Below are positions 11,654 to 22,853 of a stretch of 64,000 nt of DNA, in pieces. The notes beneath the pieces were generated by a model that searched no databases, was not told where the DNA came from, and saw only the letters and a list, made by a program, of their open reading frames with translations. The stretch is from Rutstroemia sp. NJR-2017a BVV2 (lineage: Eukaryota; Ascomycota; Leotiomycetes; Helotiales; Rutstroemiaceae). The stretch covers positions 744,001-808,000 of the forward strand of contig NJPS01000010.1 in NCBI GenBank assembly GCA_002946415.1, given 5' to 3'. The number at the start of each line of letters is the position of its first letter. Within the stretch, counting starts at the first letter, position 1. A program made the translations under genes and the position numbers.

Positions 11654-13549
11654 ATTGGTGTTGGATCCTGTTCTGTTTCCTGATTTGCTTTTCTAGTCGT
11701 CGTGCGATTTCAAGTGATCTATTAATCGGCGAAATCTAGCTGGTGAGAAGGGACTTGAGATGAAGTTTTTAGTTGAGCTTCTGAGCCATGTCACTGATAG
11801 ATCAAGTAGTTTTCTAATTTTCTTCCGTCAAAAAATAAATCATGTTGTCGCCGGATGGAGAGAAAGGTGCCTATCAATGGGCTGGAAACGGGAATTTTGT
11901 CGCAAGACATCTGGTCAGAAACATCGGAGGCCGGTATTCAGACTGGATATAGAAGTAAAGCATATGCTTTTTGCGAAGATCTGCATGTTTCTAGCGTTTC
12001 GCACTGAATTAGGCGTGCTGCATTCCTGGTGGTGGCAGATGTGTGGTACATTCCTTAGAGGGACTGGCGAGCTGTGGAAAACGACGCGGGCCTCGAAGGA
12101 GTATGTGCAAATATTGAATATTTCAGTGCGCTGTCCCAAGTATTCGATACTTCATGAAGTCTCAAATATACATCATGGTCGCGTGGACATTCGTTTGCGG
12201 ACATCGCGTATCTGCGACATATCACGGCACCTGGAGGAGCGCAGCCAGTTTGACGACTGATGGGTCTGGTTCACCCCAGTTCAAATGTCACAAATCAACA
12301 TCTATAATGGAAATCTACCAATTCACAGTGAAGTTGTCCGTACTTTGCTCAATGACGATAATATCATACAGTGGAAGTAGTAGAGATGAAAATATGAAGT
12401 GAGCGTGATTGGTCGACTTGAATTATCATCGAAGGAGCCCGGCAGTTTCGCGGACCAATAGTCTGGCGCGCGAAGGTTTTGTTGCACATCTGACGTTTGA
12501 CCAGCGTGGACAGAAAGATGGCACACCAAAACTGCCCAAAAGCTCAAGTCTCCCGAAAAGCACTTTTGGTCAAATGTCATGGTCATCGTAATCATTCCAA
12601 ATATTCTTGAAATATTACAGCGCAGTGTTCTGGACTTATCGCAGTCTTTCAAATTATTTTGCGGATCAAAATCTCAAAAATTGATTTAGGTATGAATTTC
12701 TCATAAACAGGAGATTTTTGGTGTAGCAGCTTTTTCAATATGGGCAGCAATTACTAATCGACTAGTTCTCTAGCAATAAGCACTCTAATTCGCTACTCCG
12801 TATTCGCTAAACTTACGCCGTATTCGTTACAAAAGTATTGCTTGAAAATTCCTGTCGGTAGGATTTGTCCCGGCCTTCTATCCACGACATGACGCCTTCT
12901 TGGCTGTTAACAGGGAATCGAAATTGGATAGGTGCCATAGATTGAAGCCGGCACCACCGTCATGCTGAACGGGCTTCTGCCTGGTGAATATGCAATGTTT
13001 CTTTGCATGAATATCACGGCCGAGTTGCGGGGGGCAGAACTCTATCAGTTCGGCGGTATGTCCTAAATAAGCAGAAATATCTAATCGGAATCGCATAGCC
13101 AAATACAGTCGTATTGAGGGATTTCAGTCGTGAAATCTTCTATGTCAGGGCTCAAGAGGAAGGGAATTTCCTCTTCAGCATGAGAGACCCCTCATTCTTT
13201 ATATAATGCTGCCCTCAATGCTTCATTACCATCAGTCACTCTACTTATCCCAAAACAAAATCAAGATGGCCCATACCAAGGAGTATCAGTGCGAACTGAC
13301 GATGACTGCCTGCAATGGGATCTGGTAAGTAGTACAGCACCAGCACCAGCACGCCTGATCTTTGAAGTCAATGCTTATACAGTTTTAGGCACCTTTTTCA
13401 GTTCCAGTTTCGGCCAATGGATCCTTTAGTGGCGTTATTCCTGGCTGGTGAACTGGTGAACTTGTTGCATTAGTCTCAGCCGAGGTTTTATCTACCCAGA
13501 ATATCTCCCTCCCAGCTTCATCAGTCCCATCGACTGAGCAGGGTTAAAG
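11654..13549. other. long spacer with a possible relic promoter
   Basis: About 1.9 kb lacks a convincing gene. A 166-codon plus-strand ORF (11760-12260) has no family features. Near the right end, TATATAA at 13200 is followed by ATG at 13266 (MAHTKEYQCELTMTACNG) and a GTAAGT donor at 13325. This looks like a true gene start but runs into stops soon after the intron. It may be the surviving 5' end of a gene lost by deletion. Confidence 0.35.
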
Positions 13550-14762
13550 TTCTTACATGAAAATGGGTTTGAGGTCTGGCAGTCTCGGAAACCATTAAAT
13601 GCTGTCTCGGTAGATGGGATTTTTCAAATTCAGCTGCCACATAATGCTACTCATCGACTCTTTGCCTTCTATCAACATCGTACGCTGAATAAAAATCTCA
13701 GAGTTGAGAAAAACGCCAAATGTCTATTCGCTTGCCGCTGATCATAAGGCCCAACAGTTCATGTTCTTGGGCTTGCTACTAGATGCCCAAATCAGAGCTA
13801 ATGGCACCTGGTATCCAACGTGGCACCGAAGTGAAGCAAACGATACGTTTTACTGTTTCATTTTCAACGATTCGAATAATTCAACTGTAGGCACCATTGA
13901 AGTCCTTAACAAGGGAACGCCTTACATTATGAACGCTTGGACTAGTCAGCAGACACCGTTGCTACTATATCAGAGCGTGTGCAACCACACACGAATTCCC
14001 CTTTGTCTAGAGTCAAACCAAACTGCTCTGTTCGTGTTTACTGATCATTCGACCAGTGCGCATCTTCCCGAAGTTCATCTCACCCAACTTCCTGCCGCTG
14101 TAAGAGGTCATCAATGGAGCAGTGAGGGCTGCTCGATTCAAATTCATATTTCAGCAGGGTTTTGGGATTCTGATATACATGTATCCGATGGCCGAACCTA
14201 TGGAATCGATTGCGTCGAGACTCTAGCGGAACCATTCTTGGTTACTGGGTGGACGCTTGTTGTGGAGCACTGGGAAGCACCAAAGAACATAAGCGATGCG
14301 GCTGTAACTGCTATCAGATATAACACTACCCATGCGCTTCCTGTCCTCGTTTCATGGACAGAAATCCCCTCACTCACGAATACTTCTGGAGTAGGCTACT
14401 ACACGGCCGGTTTTGTCTGGCCACTGGCTGGAAATGTGACCGCAGACGGAGCATATATTCGCCTTCCTCCGATCGTGCATGCTGCTCGATTGTATGTGAA
14501 CGGGCAAAAGGCCGGCCCTCTTGATCCAGCTTTCCCACAGGCCGATATCAGCAATCACCTTCGAAGCGATTAAGAGAATAGGATTCTTATCGAAATGCCA
14601 AGTTTGATGTGGAACTACTTGAGAAGTATTCTTGGTGAGTTCACTACTATGGAGGTTTCAGCGTCTTTGGTGATGGATGTGCTTGGAGGACCACCTGGCT
14701 TGGTAGAAAATTGGTTGATTGGTGATGCCCAAGTTGTGCCCTATGTTACACTCGATGTTTGA
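13550..14762 (+). pseudogene. C-terminal remnant of an alpha-L-rhamnosidase-like secreted glycosidase
   Basis: Three coding pieces lie in order. At 13550-13700 one frame reads FLHENGFEVWQSRKPLNAVS and QIQLPHNATHRLFAFYQHR. It then jumps to a second frame (13704-14570) with TPNVYSLAADHKAQQ, GTPYIMNAWTSQQTPLLLYQ, NTSGVGYYTAGFVWPLAG and ARLYVNGQKAGPLDPAFPQA. An in-frame TAA at 14571-14573 interrupts this, and the same frame continues MPSLMWNYLRSILGEF to GPPGLVENWLIGDAQVVPY and a stop at 14760. The blocks resemble the C-terminal beta-sandwich half of ~1000-residue fungal alpha-L-rhamnosidases of the GH106/GH2-like type, where WNYLRS is typical. The catalytic N-terminal part is absent. One frameshift plus one nonsense codon means this copy is probably dead. 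Confidence 0.6.
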
Positions 14763-15400
14763 AATGATAGCTATAATATGTCATTGGTTATTTTCTTCCA
14801 TCTGGCAATTTCTCCGGGCTTCAAGGAGTCATCTCTCTGCAACATATGGACAGCTGCACTCCACTTTGGTATCCCTACATAGTCACTCCACATCTCTGCA
14901 TAGGACTCGTGTCAATCGAAATCGTTGTACGTCATCTAAGTCTAGCAGAGGAGTTTTGTTCTCCTCACACTAATTTCTCTCCTCCGGGAAGTGACGGAAA
15001 CCCCGCACTGCAGATCAGCGATTATGCTGTGTAGTGCAGCTGCACAGTTTGTGGAGCTACAGCGAATACGGTGAATACGAGGCGAATGCGAGCGAGATTT
15101 ATTGTACCCAGGCACAAATGATTGGAAAAATGATTATAACCGTCTTCGCATGTATTGTAACCATACAAGCGGCCCAATCGGGCTTACTTCGTGTTTGTTT
15201 TACTCCCATTCTACAGTCTGGTAACTTCCACTGCTGTTGAATCGGGCACGCCTGAGCACCTCAAGCATATAAAGCCAGTTCAAGGACGGCTGTCCATGCT
15301 TCCCAAGTCTATGATCCGGGAATTTCTATTTCATAAAGCTACCTATTGATACGACGGAAACCTCAAAACTTTGGCTCACTTTAATAAGCTCTCGATTACC
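14763..15400 (+). promoter_or_regulatory. upstream region of the GH35 beta-galactosidase gene
   Basis: This 638-bp spacer has no convincing ORF. A TATA-like box, TATAAA, lies at 15268-15273, 128 bp before the chosen ATG, a reasonable distance for an inducible secreted-enzyme gene. No XlnR-type GGCTAA site was noticed close to it. Confidence 0.5.
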
Positions 15401-18400
15401 ATGAACTTCGGTCTCCATGGGCTATACCTAGCTCTGTTTTCACACTTACTGTGGTCTTCTGCACTTGGCGGTTTACCCTATGGTCACTCGAATCGTGATG
15501 TAGTTCCCTTGCAAGACATTGTTACTTGGGACGAATACTCAATTTTAGTTCGAGGAGAGCGTATAATCCTTCTATCAGGAGAATTCCATCCTTTTCGTCT
15601 TCCATCTCCTGGTCTTTGGCTCGATGTCTTTCAAAAAGTCCGTGCTTTAGGTTTCTCCGCCGTCTCATTTTATGTTGACTGGGCCCTACTTGAAGGCGAG
15701 CAAGGTCATATTCGGGTTGACGGAGTTTTTGCCTTGGAACAATTCTTTGACGCTGCTCATACGGCTGGCATCTACCTCATTGCTCGACCTGGACCGTACA
15801 TCAACGCTGAAGTGTCTGGTGGTGGATTTCCTGGATGGCTCCAACGACTGGAAGGCAATTTAAAGTCAACTGATCAATCCTACCTTGATGCTATCACACC
15901 ATATATTTCGAAAGTAGGCAGCATCGTTGCTAATGCTCAAATAACTAATGGTGGACCCGTCATCCTGTTACAACCTGAGAACGAATATACCATCTGCTTG
16001 AACGTAACGGGTTACACACAGGCTAATAACTTAACAGTCACCGGTATTGACAGCGCTTGCTTGGAAAAAGAGTATATGGGGTACGTCGAAGATCAGTACC
16101 GCAAAGCTGGTATCATTGTGCCGTTCATCTCCAATGACGCATTTCCAATGAGAAATTTCGCACCTGGAACCGGAACTGGTGCTGTCGATATCTACAGTTT
16201 TGACTTCTACCCGCTAGCATGGACCACTTCTCGTATGTATCACACTTATTGACTATAATAAAGGCGAAATCTTAGGGTCACCAACTAACCAGGTCAAATT
16301 CACGCATAGCTCCAAATGCCTCAGATTGGTCTTTACTCTCGAACCCTCTTTTGGCATACAATTATTCCACCCATGAGCAGCAAAGTCCCGGTACTCCGTT
16401 CTCAATCTCGGAATTTCAGGGTGGAGCTCCTGACGCTTGGTGGGTTTCTGTATTGCATTTCAACAAATTTTACATTTGTTGACATTTCATACAGGGGCGG
16501 CGTCGGTGTCGAAACTTCAGCAGCACACATAGGATACGAGTTCGAGCGTATATTTTATAAGCTTAATTATGGTTATCGAGCTGCAATTCAGAGTCTCTAT
16601 ATGGTATGGTCTGCTCATCTGTTGTATGACATGTCCAACTAAAGTTAATATAGATATTTGGCGGAACAAACTGGGGCAATCTCGGACATCCTGGTGGATA
16701 TACCTCTTACGATGTAGGAGCAGCTATAAAGGAAGACCGTCAAGTTACACGAGAGAAGTACAGCGAATTGAAGCTGCAGGCTGGATTCCTTCAGTCATCC
16801 CCAGCATATTTGACAACTCATCCTGATAATGGTAGTTATGGTATCTACACGGATGGCTCTGCGCTAGCCACTACCCGGCTTACAGGGAATTATACCAGCT
16901 TCTATGTGGTCCGTCATGGTGTGTTAACTTCTTCGGACACCACTTCGTACAATCTTCGAGTAAACACAAGCGTTGGAACTGTGACTATTCCGCAGCTGGG
17001 CGGATCTCTGACACTTCATGGCCGAGATTCGAAAATCCATGTTGTTGACTATGATGTGGGAGGAATTAACTTGATCTACAGCACAGCCGAGATCTTCACG
17101 TGGAAGAAAGCAGGCGCGAAGTCTGTGGTCGTGATATATGGTGGCGAAGATGAAATACACGAGTTTGCTGTCCCATGTACTCTCGGTTGGCCTTCGAAGA
17201 TCGAGGGTGATGGGTTGAACATCAAGCATTTACAATCAGCAGTAGTTGTCCAGTGGTCGGTTGATCCAAGGCGGCGTGTCGTGCACTTTGGCGATAGTTT
17301 GGAGCTTCACCTGTTGTGGCGTAACGAAGCTTACAATTACTGGGTGCTCGACCTCCCTGCTGCGGAGCCTTTGCAAAGATACATATCTCCTTCCCGAGAT
17401 AACATGTCCGTCATTGTCAAAGCAGGCTATCTCGTTCGTACCGCAGATATATTCGGGGAAACTCTGTACCTTATAGGCGATGTCAACGCGACCACAGAAG
17501 TCGAAGTCATTGCTGCTCCCACCCATGTTAACTCAATATTTTTCAATGACCAGAGACTTGAAACAACCTTAAATGCCGGCAGACTTAATGCAAAAGTCAT
17601 GTACAACCAAGCGAACTTTACTACCCCAGATCTAACCAAACTAACCTGGCACTATCTCGATTCTCTCCCCGAAATCCGGCCCCTTTACGACGACAGCGCC
17701 TGGATTCCATGCAACCACACCAAAAGCAACAATCCCCGCAACCTCACCACCCCAACTTCCCTTTACTCCAGCGACTACGGCTTCAACACCGGCCCTCTCC
17801 TCTACCGCGGCACATTCATCTCGAACGGCTCCGAGTCCTCGCTCTACATCCTCACCGAAGGCGGCTTCGCTTACAGCCACTCCATCTGGCTCAACTCCAG
17901 CTATCTCACTTCCTGGTCTGGAAGTCCGGCCAACATGTTCTACAACCAGACCGTTTCTTTAACTGGACTTTTACAACCCGGAGAAAGCTACGTGGTAACG
18001 GTGTTGATCGACCACTTAGGAAATGATGAGAATTTCCCTGCGAATGGGAATTTCATGAAAGATCCGCGGGGCATATTAGATTACAGTTTAGGCGGACGGG
18101 AGAAAAGCGACGTGGTGTGGAAGATGACGGGGAATCTGGGAGGCGAACAGTATCGCGATGTTAGTCGGGGGCCATTGAATGAAGGAGCTTTTTATGCTGA
18201 GAGACAGGGGTTCCATTTGCCTGGTGCACCACTCGAAGGGTGGGAGATTCGTTCTCCTTTCCAGGGAGTGGATGCGCCAGGCGTGGGGTTCTTCGCAACG
18301 ACTTTTGATCTGGATATCCCGCCCGGATATGACATTCCAATTAGTGTTGTCTTCACTAATACCAGTATTACGAATTCATCCACTCCGGCGAAGTTCCGCT

Positions 18401-18727
18401 CGCAGTTTTTTATTAATGGGTGGCAGTTTGGGAAATACAGTGAGTGGTTGACTACCCCGTCCCCTTTTTTCTCGCCTGAAGCGAAGCGGAGATGCTGATG
18501 TGGTGAAAGTCAATAATATCGGACCGCAAACCAGGTTTCCTGTACCGGAAGGTATATGGAACTATAATGGTAGTAATTATCTTGCCATTACAATCTGGGG
18601 GATGGAAAAGGGGAGAGTGAACTTAGCTGGGCTGCAATTGAGCGCTGATGCAGTGGTTCAAAGTGGGTATGCGAAGCCCGGTTTGGTGCAGGGAGAATGG
18701 TATGAGGAGCGCTTGGGCAGTTATTAG
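15401..18727 (+). CDS. Secreted beta-galactosidase, glycoside hydrolase family 35
   Basis: Exons are 15401-16232, 16310-16439, 16495-16603, 16654-18439 and 18510-18727 (1024 residues). The first ATG gives a signal peptide (MNFGLHGLYLALFSHLLWSSALG). The GH35 TIM barrel follows: GEFHPFRLPSPGLWLDVFQK, ARPGPYINAEVSGGGFPGW, QPENEY with proposed acid/base Glu195, and SEFQGGAPDAW with proposed nucleophile Glu311. FERIFYK and MIFGGTNWGNLGHPGGYTSYD come next, both typical of the family. The C-terminal half holds jelly-roll domains ending with [20 protein letters not shown]. There are many N-glycosylation sequons. The enzyme removes beta-linked galactose from plant wall side chains (galactan, xyloglucan) outside the cell. 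All catalytic and splice features look intact, unlike the neighbouring remnant. Confidence 0.95.
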
Positions 18728-19018
18728 ACATAGCCAAAGTAAGGCGAAAACGGAGCTGCGGCTTGGGGCTTATAGACGGCCATCATGAATTATCTATCCT
18801 AAAACAGACTAAAAGCATGGAAGAGCTCAACATAATAGAACCACATTCCAAAATACGAATCCGAATGAGCGTAATTGATCAAACCTAAGCAGAAAACCCT
18901 TCCATCCCTAGCAGCAATATTCAGTTTTTAGTTTTCTTCCGTAATCAAATACGCAATACTCCAGCAATCCCAAAAGAAGTTCCCCCCTACCATTCCTCAA
19001 ATCCCTAGCCACCATACC
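18728..19018. other. convergent 3' spacer
   Basis: These 291 bp lie between the stops of the beta-galactosidase gene and the minus-strand neighbour. They should carry both terminators and show nothing else. Confidence 0.5.
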
Positions 19019-20263
19019 CTAAAGCACCCCATAAATATTCGAATACCAAGCACCCACCAACCACGCCTCCGTCAGCCCCATAAGAAACGCAATCACAACA
19101 ATACTCGCAATCTTCAACAACCTGTTTCCATGCCAGCGTCCCCCAAGCTCAGCAAAACGATCCTTCTGTTCCGTGACAGAGATAGTGATGCCGAAAATAT
19201 CCTCCAATCTTTTGACTTCATTCAACGTCATCGATGTCGGTCGAGCATGCGTTTGAGCACTGCTGTGTGTGTATTTGGCTTTGCTGGGCGCCGAGTCGGA
19301 GAGTGTGATTGTCCCGCTTTTGTGGATGGGACTAGTTGGGGAAGGGAGATTGCGGGGGAGTATTTGTCTCTCGCGGGACATGGTGGGGTAATCTATCGTG
19401 CGGTTGCGGTTGCGGTTGCGACTGGAAGAGGCGGGAGGACTGGGGAAGGCGGGAGGATTATGCACGCTGCTGAGAGGAGCGGAGGTAGATTTGCTATTTG
19501 AGGCTACAATTGTGCCGACATTTTTGATAGAAGAAAGGGGAAAGGTTGCTGTATGACGAGTGCTTTGCTTTTGGCGAGGGCTAATATTGTTGTTTGAGAT
19601 TATTACCGTGCCGCTTAGGTAGGTAGCCGTTGGAGTAGGGCTTGGCATTCCACGAGTGCTTTGCTTTCCGCGAGAGCTAGAGGAAGATCCGAGAGAGCTT
19701 CGGGCATGGAGTCGTGGAAGACTAGCCAGTCCGATGCTAACTGATGCGTTGTCAGCGGATGTTTGTATGTCGCTGCTATGACTCTTGCTTGAAAAAGACG
19801 CTCGAGTGTTTTTGGACCCAAGTGCTCTGATTTGCCGCTCATAATCGGAACTTCTAGTTCCCCTTGAAGCGAATGACCCAGTCCGAGAGCTTCGGGCTCC
19901 TCTTTTGACAAGGCAGTCGCTGTGAGATTCATTGACGGACTCTAGTTCTGAGTCTCTCTCTCGCAAATTTTCCCGCTCAACCATATCTTGTAACCCTGTC
20001 CTCTCTTTTCCCTGGCTCCTTGTCTCCGTAGCAGATAGTGATCGACTCTGTGATCGCTCTTGTTCTGTTAAAACTTCTTCCTCGCGTTCTGAGCCTAGGT
20101 ACTGCTGCTCAGTCTCGTTTCTGGTCAAGCTCCCATCATCAACTGATAAAGGCGCCGGACGTGTCCGATCGCTTCGGACGCTTCCTTCGCTTCGAAGTAC
20201 GTCGTGTGTTTTGGCAAAACTTTCACCTGTCTTGGGACGATCTATAGGAATGACGTTCATCAT
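19019..20263 (-). CDS. uncharacterised Ser/Arg-rich protein with one C-terminal membrane span
   Basis: Single open frame of 414 residues if ATG 20263 (MMNVIPIDRPKTGE) is used; an earlier ATG at 20365 would add 34 residues. I prefer 20263 because of its CAATG context. The long N-terminal part is highly charged and Ser-rich (disordered, probably cytoplasmic). One hydrophobic span lies near the end (LKIASIVVIAFLMGLTEAWLVGAW), so it may be tail-anchored. Before it is NEVKRLEDIFGITISVTEQ, a more ordered helix-like stretch. Three copies of a short beta-prone motif occur: SGTVIISNNN, VGTIVASNS and SGTITLSDS. The family is not recognised. It is convergent with the GH35 gene. Confidence 0.6.
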   Translation of the reverse strand: MMNVIPIDRPKTGESFAKTHDVLRSEGSVRSDRTRPAPLSVDDGSLTRNETEQQYLGSEREEEVLTEQERSQSRSLSATETRSQGKERTGLQDMVERENLRERDSELESVNESHSDCLVKRGARSSRTGSFASRGTRSSDYERQIRALGSKNTRASFSSKSHSSDIQTSADNASVSIGLASLPRLHARSSLGSSSSSRGKQSTRGMPSPTPTATYLSGTVIISNNNISPRQKQSTRHTATFPLSSIKNVGTIVASNSKSTSAPLSSVHNPPAFPSPPASSSRNRNRNRTIDYPTMSRERQILPRNLPSPTSPIHKSGTITLSDSAPSKAKYTHSSAQTHARPTSMTLNEVKRLEDIFGITISVTEQKDRFAELGGRWHGNRLLKIASIVVIAFLMGLTEAWLVGAWYSNIYGVL

Positions 20264-20844
20264 TGCTACTACTGTGTGTATTGATGTGGACTCGTAATAT
20301 TCTTTTGGGTGATTATGCAGATATAGGCACAGTGTCTGTGAGGTGGAGAGGTGAATCAATAGCATTACTTGCGGTTAAGAAACTTTGATAAACAGTGTGT
20401 CGGTCTAACAAAGAAATCCTTTAAGACGTGTTCCATCGCCGCATCGACACTCGCTCGTTTCCTGGAGCTCGAAGGAACAAAGAGCAGCCGGGGAGAAGCG
20501 ACGCTTAAACAAAGAAGCAAACATGTGCTGAAAGATTAATGAATGAAAACTGATCGTACACCGCACTAAACGGTAAAGGAGTCATTGATTTTGCAGTCCT
20601 AATCGTTGGCGCCTTTGTTTATGTCTCATTGGCAAGATAACAACATAACATTGACGAAAGACAATACATTGTCAATGAATATAATTCTTGGGTTTTCGAT
20701 TGTAGTATGGCACTTGCAATACTTCTCATCACCTACTTGCTTTCCAGATACTACTAGACCGGTCAACGATCAAACTAGTTCTCTTCCACCACCACAGGAA
20801 GATTGATTTTTAATTCCAGCATTAATCTTCAGCAACTAGAAAAG
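20264..20844. promoter_or_regulatory. divergent spacer between two membrane-protein genes
   Basis: This 581-bp region upstream of both the minus-strand gene ending at 20263 and the plus-strand gene starting at 20845 is likely to hold both promoters. No element was recognised. Confidence 0.45.
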
Positions 20845-21470
20845 ATGAATAGAGGACTTAACAAGCCCTTGCCGCTCTCTCCAATAGAACTTAGAGGGTT
20901 CAAGAATGTCCATCTTGGTGATGATCGTCTAGAACTCAATGGCCATAATCACATTGAGCACCCCCAAGTTGGCAGGAAAACTCTACGTAGGAGGTGGTGT
21001 ATTCTTCTTATTATGCTAGCGATTGCTATTAGTGTGCTTGTGACGGCGATTGTCTTCACGGTTAAGAGTCAGAAATGCGAAGCACAGTCCTCTAGTGTCG
21101 TAAAGCAAGATACCACAACGGTGCCATTGGCAACCGCAAAGGTTACAACGACAAAGAATATGCCCGTAAAATACGTACAACTCGCAGATCTGATGCTGGC
21201 TCTCAAGCGACGCCTACAGGTCTTAGTGCTCCAACACTTACACTCTGTCTCGACGTCTTGGAAGATGTCTGCGCGATGGGAGAATCGGGAGAATCGCAGG
21301 ATCTAAGCACCTTTGCAGATTGTGAGCCTCTGTACATTTACCTCTACTGCCCTTTGAGTGATATGACAGCGCATCACGATGCAATCCAGGCGTCAAGTTC
21401 GGTGGTGTGTCCTGCCATCAAGTCGTTTTGCGAGAGATCTTTGCACGTAAACAATGACCTTCGCCATTGA
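20845..21470 (+). CDS. uncharacterised type II membrane protein with Cys-containing ectodomain, splice uncertain
   Basis: From ATG 20845 the frame gives MNRGLNKPLPLSPIELRG, a basic stop (KTLRRRW) and one span (CILLIMLAIAISVLVTAIVF), then a Ser/Thr-rich stalk. The C-terminal part lies in another frame. It runs from about 21157 to the TGA at 21468 and includes APTLTLCLDVLEDVC, ADCEPLYIYLYC and VVCPAIKSFC. An intron linking them is needed. Donor GTGTCG at 21094 with acceptor CAAAG at 21156 (or CAAAG at 21141) keeps the frame, but the donor is weak. Three Cys pairs suggest a small disulfide-bonded extracellular domain. If no intron is used, the gene is frameshifted. No family was recognised. Confidence 0.45.
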
Positions 21471-22853
21471 GACAAATCCTTAGACACTTTTTTATAATAC
21501 GAAAATCGACACAATGTAATACGCCTCTAATCTAACATTTTCTATAAACCATTAGCCCCTGTCCATTTGCAAGTGAGAAAGTGTTAAAGTGTAGACAAGG
21601 AAATGGAAAGAGCTTGAGAACAAACAAGACGGTAGCTGCAGCTCATGCCCTTGCGTATTAAATCTATGACACCTGGCGCACGAAATGTCTCTTCCAGGCC
21701 CAAAAAAGGCGATCGCTATTGTCGTCGGCATGTGTTGTACGAGGAAGCTTGATGTGCGAGGCTGTGATGTCTTAGATATTGTACAGAGACGCCGTGATAG
21801 CAGGCTTCCTTTGGTAGCTCCAATATATGTGCAGAAGTCGCGGTCTTAAACATATTGAGGGGCAGTATCTAGATGCGATTTTTCAATTTTAGAGAATAAT
21901 AAGTCGTTTCCTGTGCTGGTCCGCAAGGTCGTCGAGGCCGTCGAGGCTGTCAAGATGGTAGTGGTTTTGTTTCATTTCGGCTGATTTGCGCAAATGTTAG
22001 CGAAGCATGCTAAGAAATTAGTGCTGCCCATAGGCTCTGCCCTGAACTTTAACTTGACTTCCGTTTCCTCTCTATTTTAATCTCAATCCTCATCTCCATG
22101 TTGCTGTGAGAGAGCTGTGCCTACTTATTTGAGTACAGTACGGATTCGTGTCGACACCGGAGAATCTTCCTGGCGGCCTGACGACAGCCTGCTTCTGCAA
22201 AGCTCTCCGAGTTAAACCATACGAATCTGGGTGCAAAATAGACTGATCTCGTTGATTCTCGTCCTGTGGTAGTATTGATACGGCGGCACCAAATTTGCAT
22301 GCTCGGGTATTTGTGCAACATAGAGACACCGAGTACGAGCGTTGTCAGCGAAGTGCCATTCATCACCCTTGGCCGGCACTGTCGACCCCTGACGGACCCT
22401 AGCCAAACTTTGAAATGCTGCCATTTGCTAAAGTCTCCCAGGTTGAACGGCGATTTCATCCTCGTCTCAATAGGCGACCTAAACTGACATGTCACAGTCA
22501 GTGGTTCGCACGCTGCATCATTTTGCAGTGGTAAGACGCATCTGTTATTCCCTCGTGCGACATAAAATCCCATCACCTGCAGGCAAGGGCGCACCGTTGA
22601 GCATTATGATGCCGACATCGACTCTTCATTGGACGCAGGTGACCGACTTCATGGTTGTGGTTCGGTGAGGACAAGGCAAACTCGCAACTAAGACGAGGCG
22701 ACCGTGCTAACGAGATATAGATGTAAACGCCCGATTTCAGTGACAGATCTTGGCTGCAAGATTCGAGTGATCCTTGGCTCCCTAGTGTACAAAGCACAGG
22801 ATATATATTGATCACTCCCACCTCAATTGAGTCGACTAACCTCATACTTTCAT
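21471..22853. other. spacer without supported gene
   Basis: This 1.38-kb region contains overlapping minus-strand ORFs (for example 22121-22594), none with the composition or motifs of a real protein. It could hold decayed sequence. I saw no terminal repeats or transposase motif. Confidence 0.4.

Noticed and set aside
11760..12260. 166-codon plus-strand ORF
   Set aside because: Composition is random-looking, no motif, no splice context; not enough to call a gene.
22121..22594. 157-codon minus-strand ORF in the gene-poor region
   Set aside because: Overlapping ORFs in all frames and no conserved-looking blocks; no transposase or reverse-transcriptase motif.
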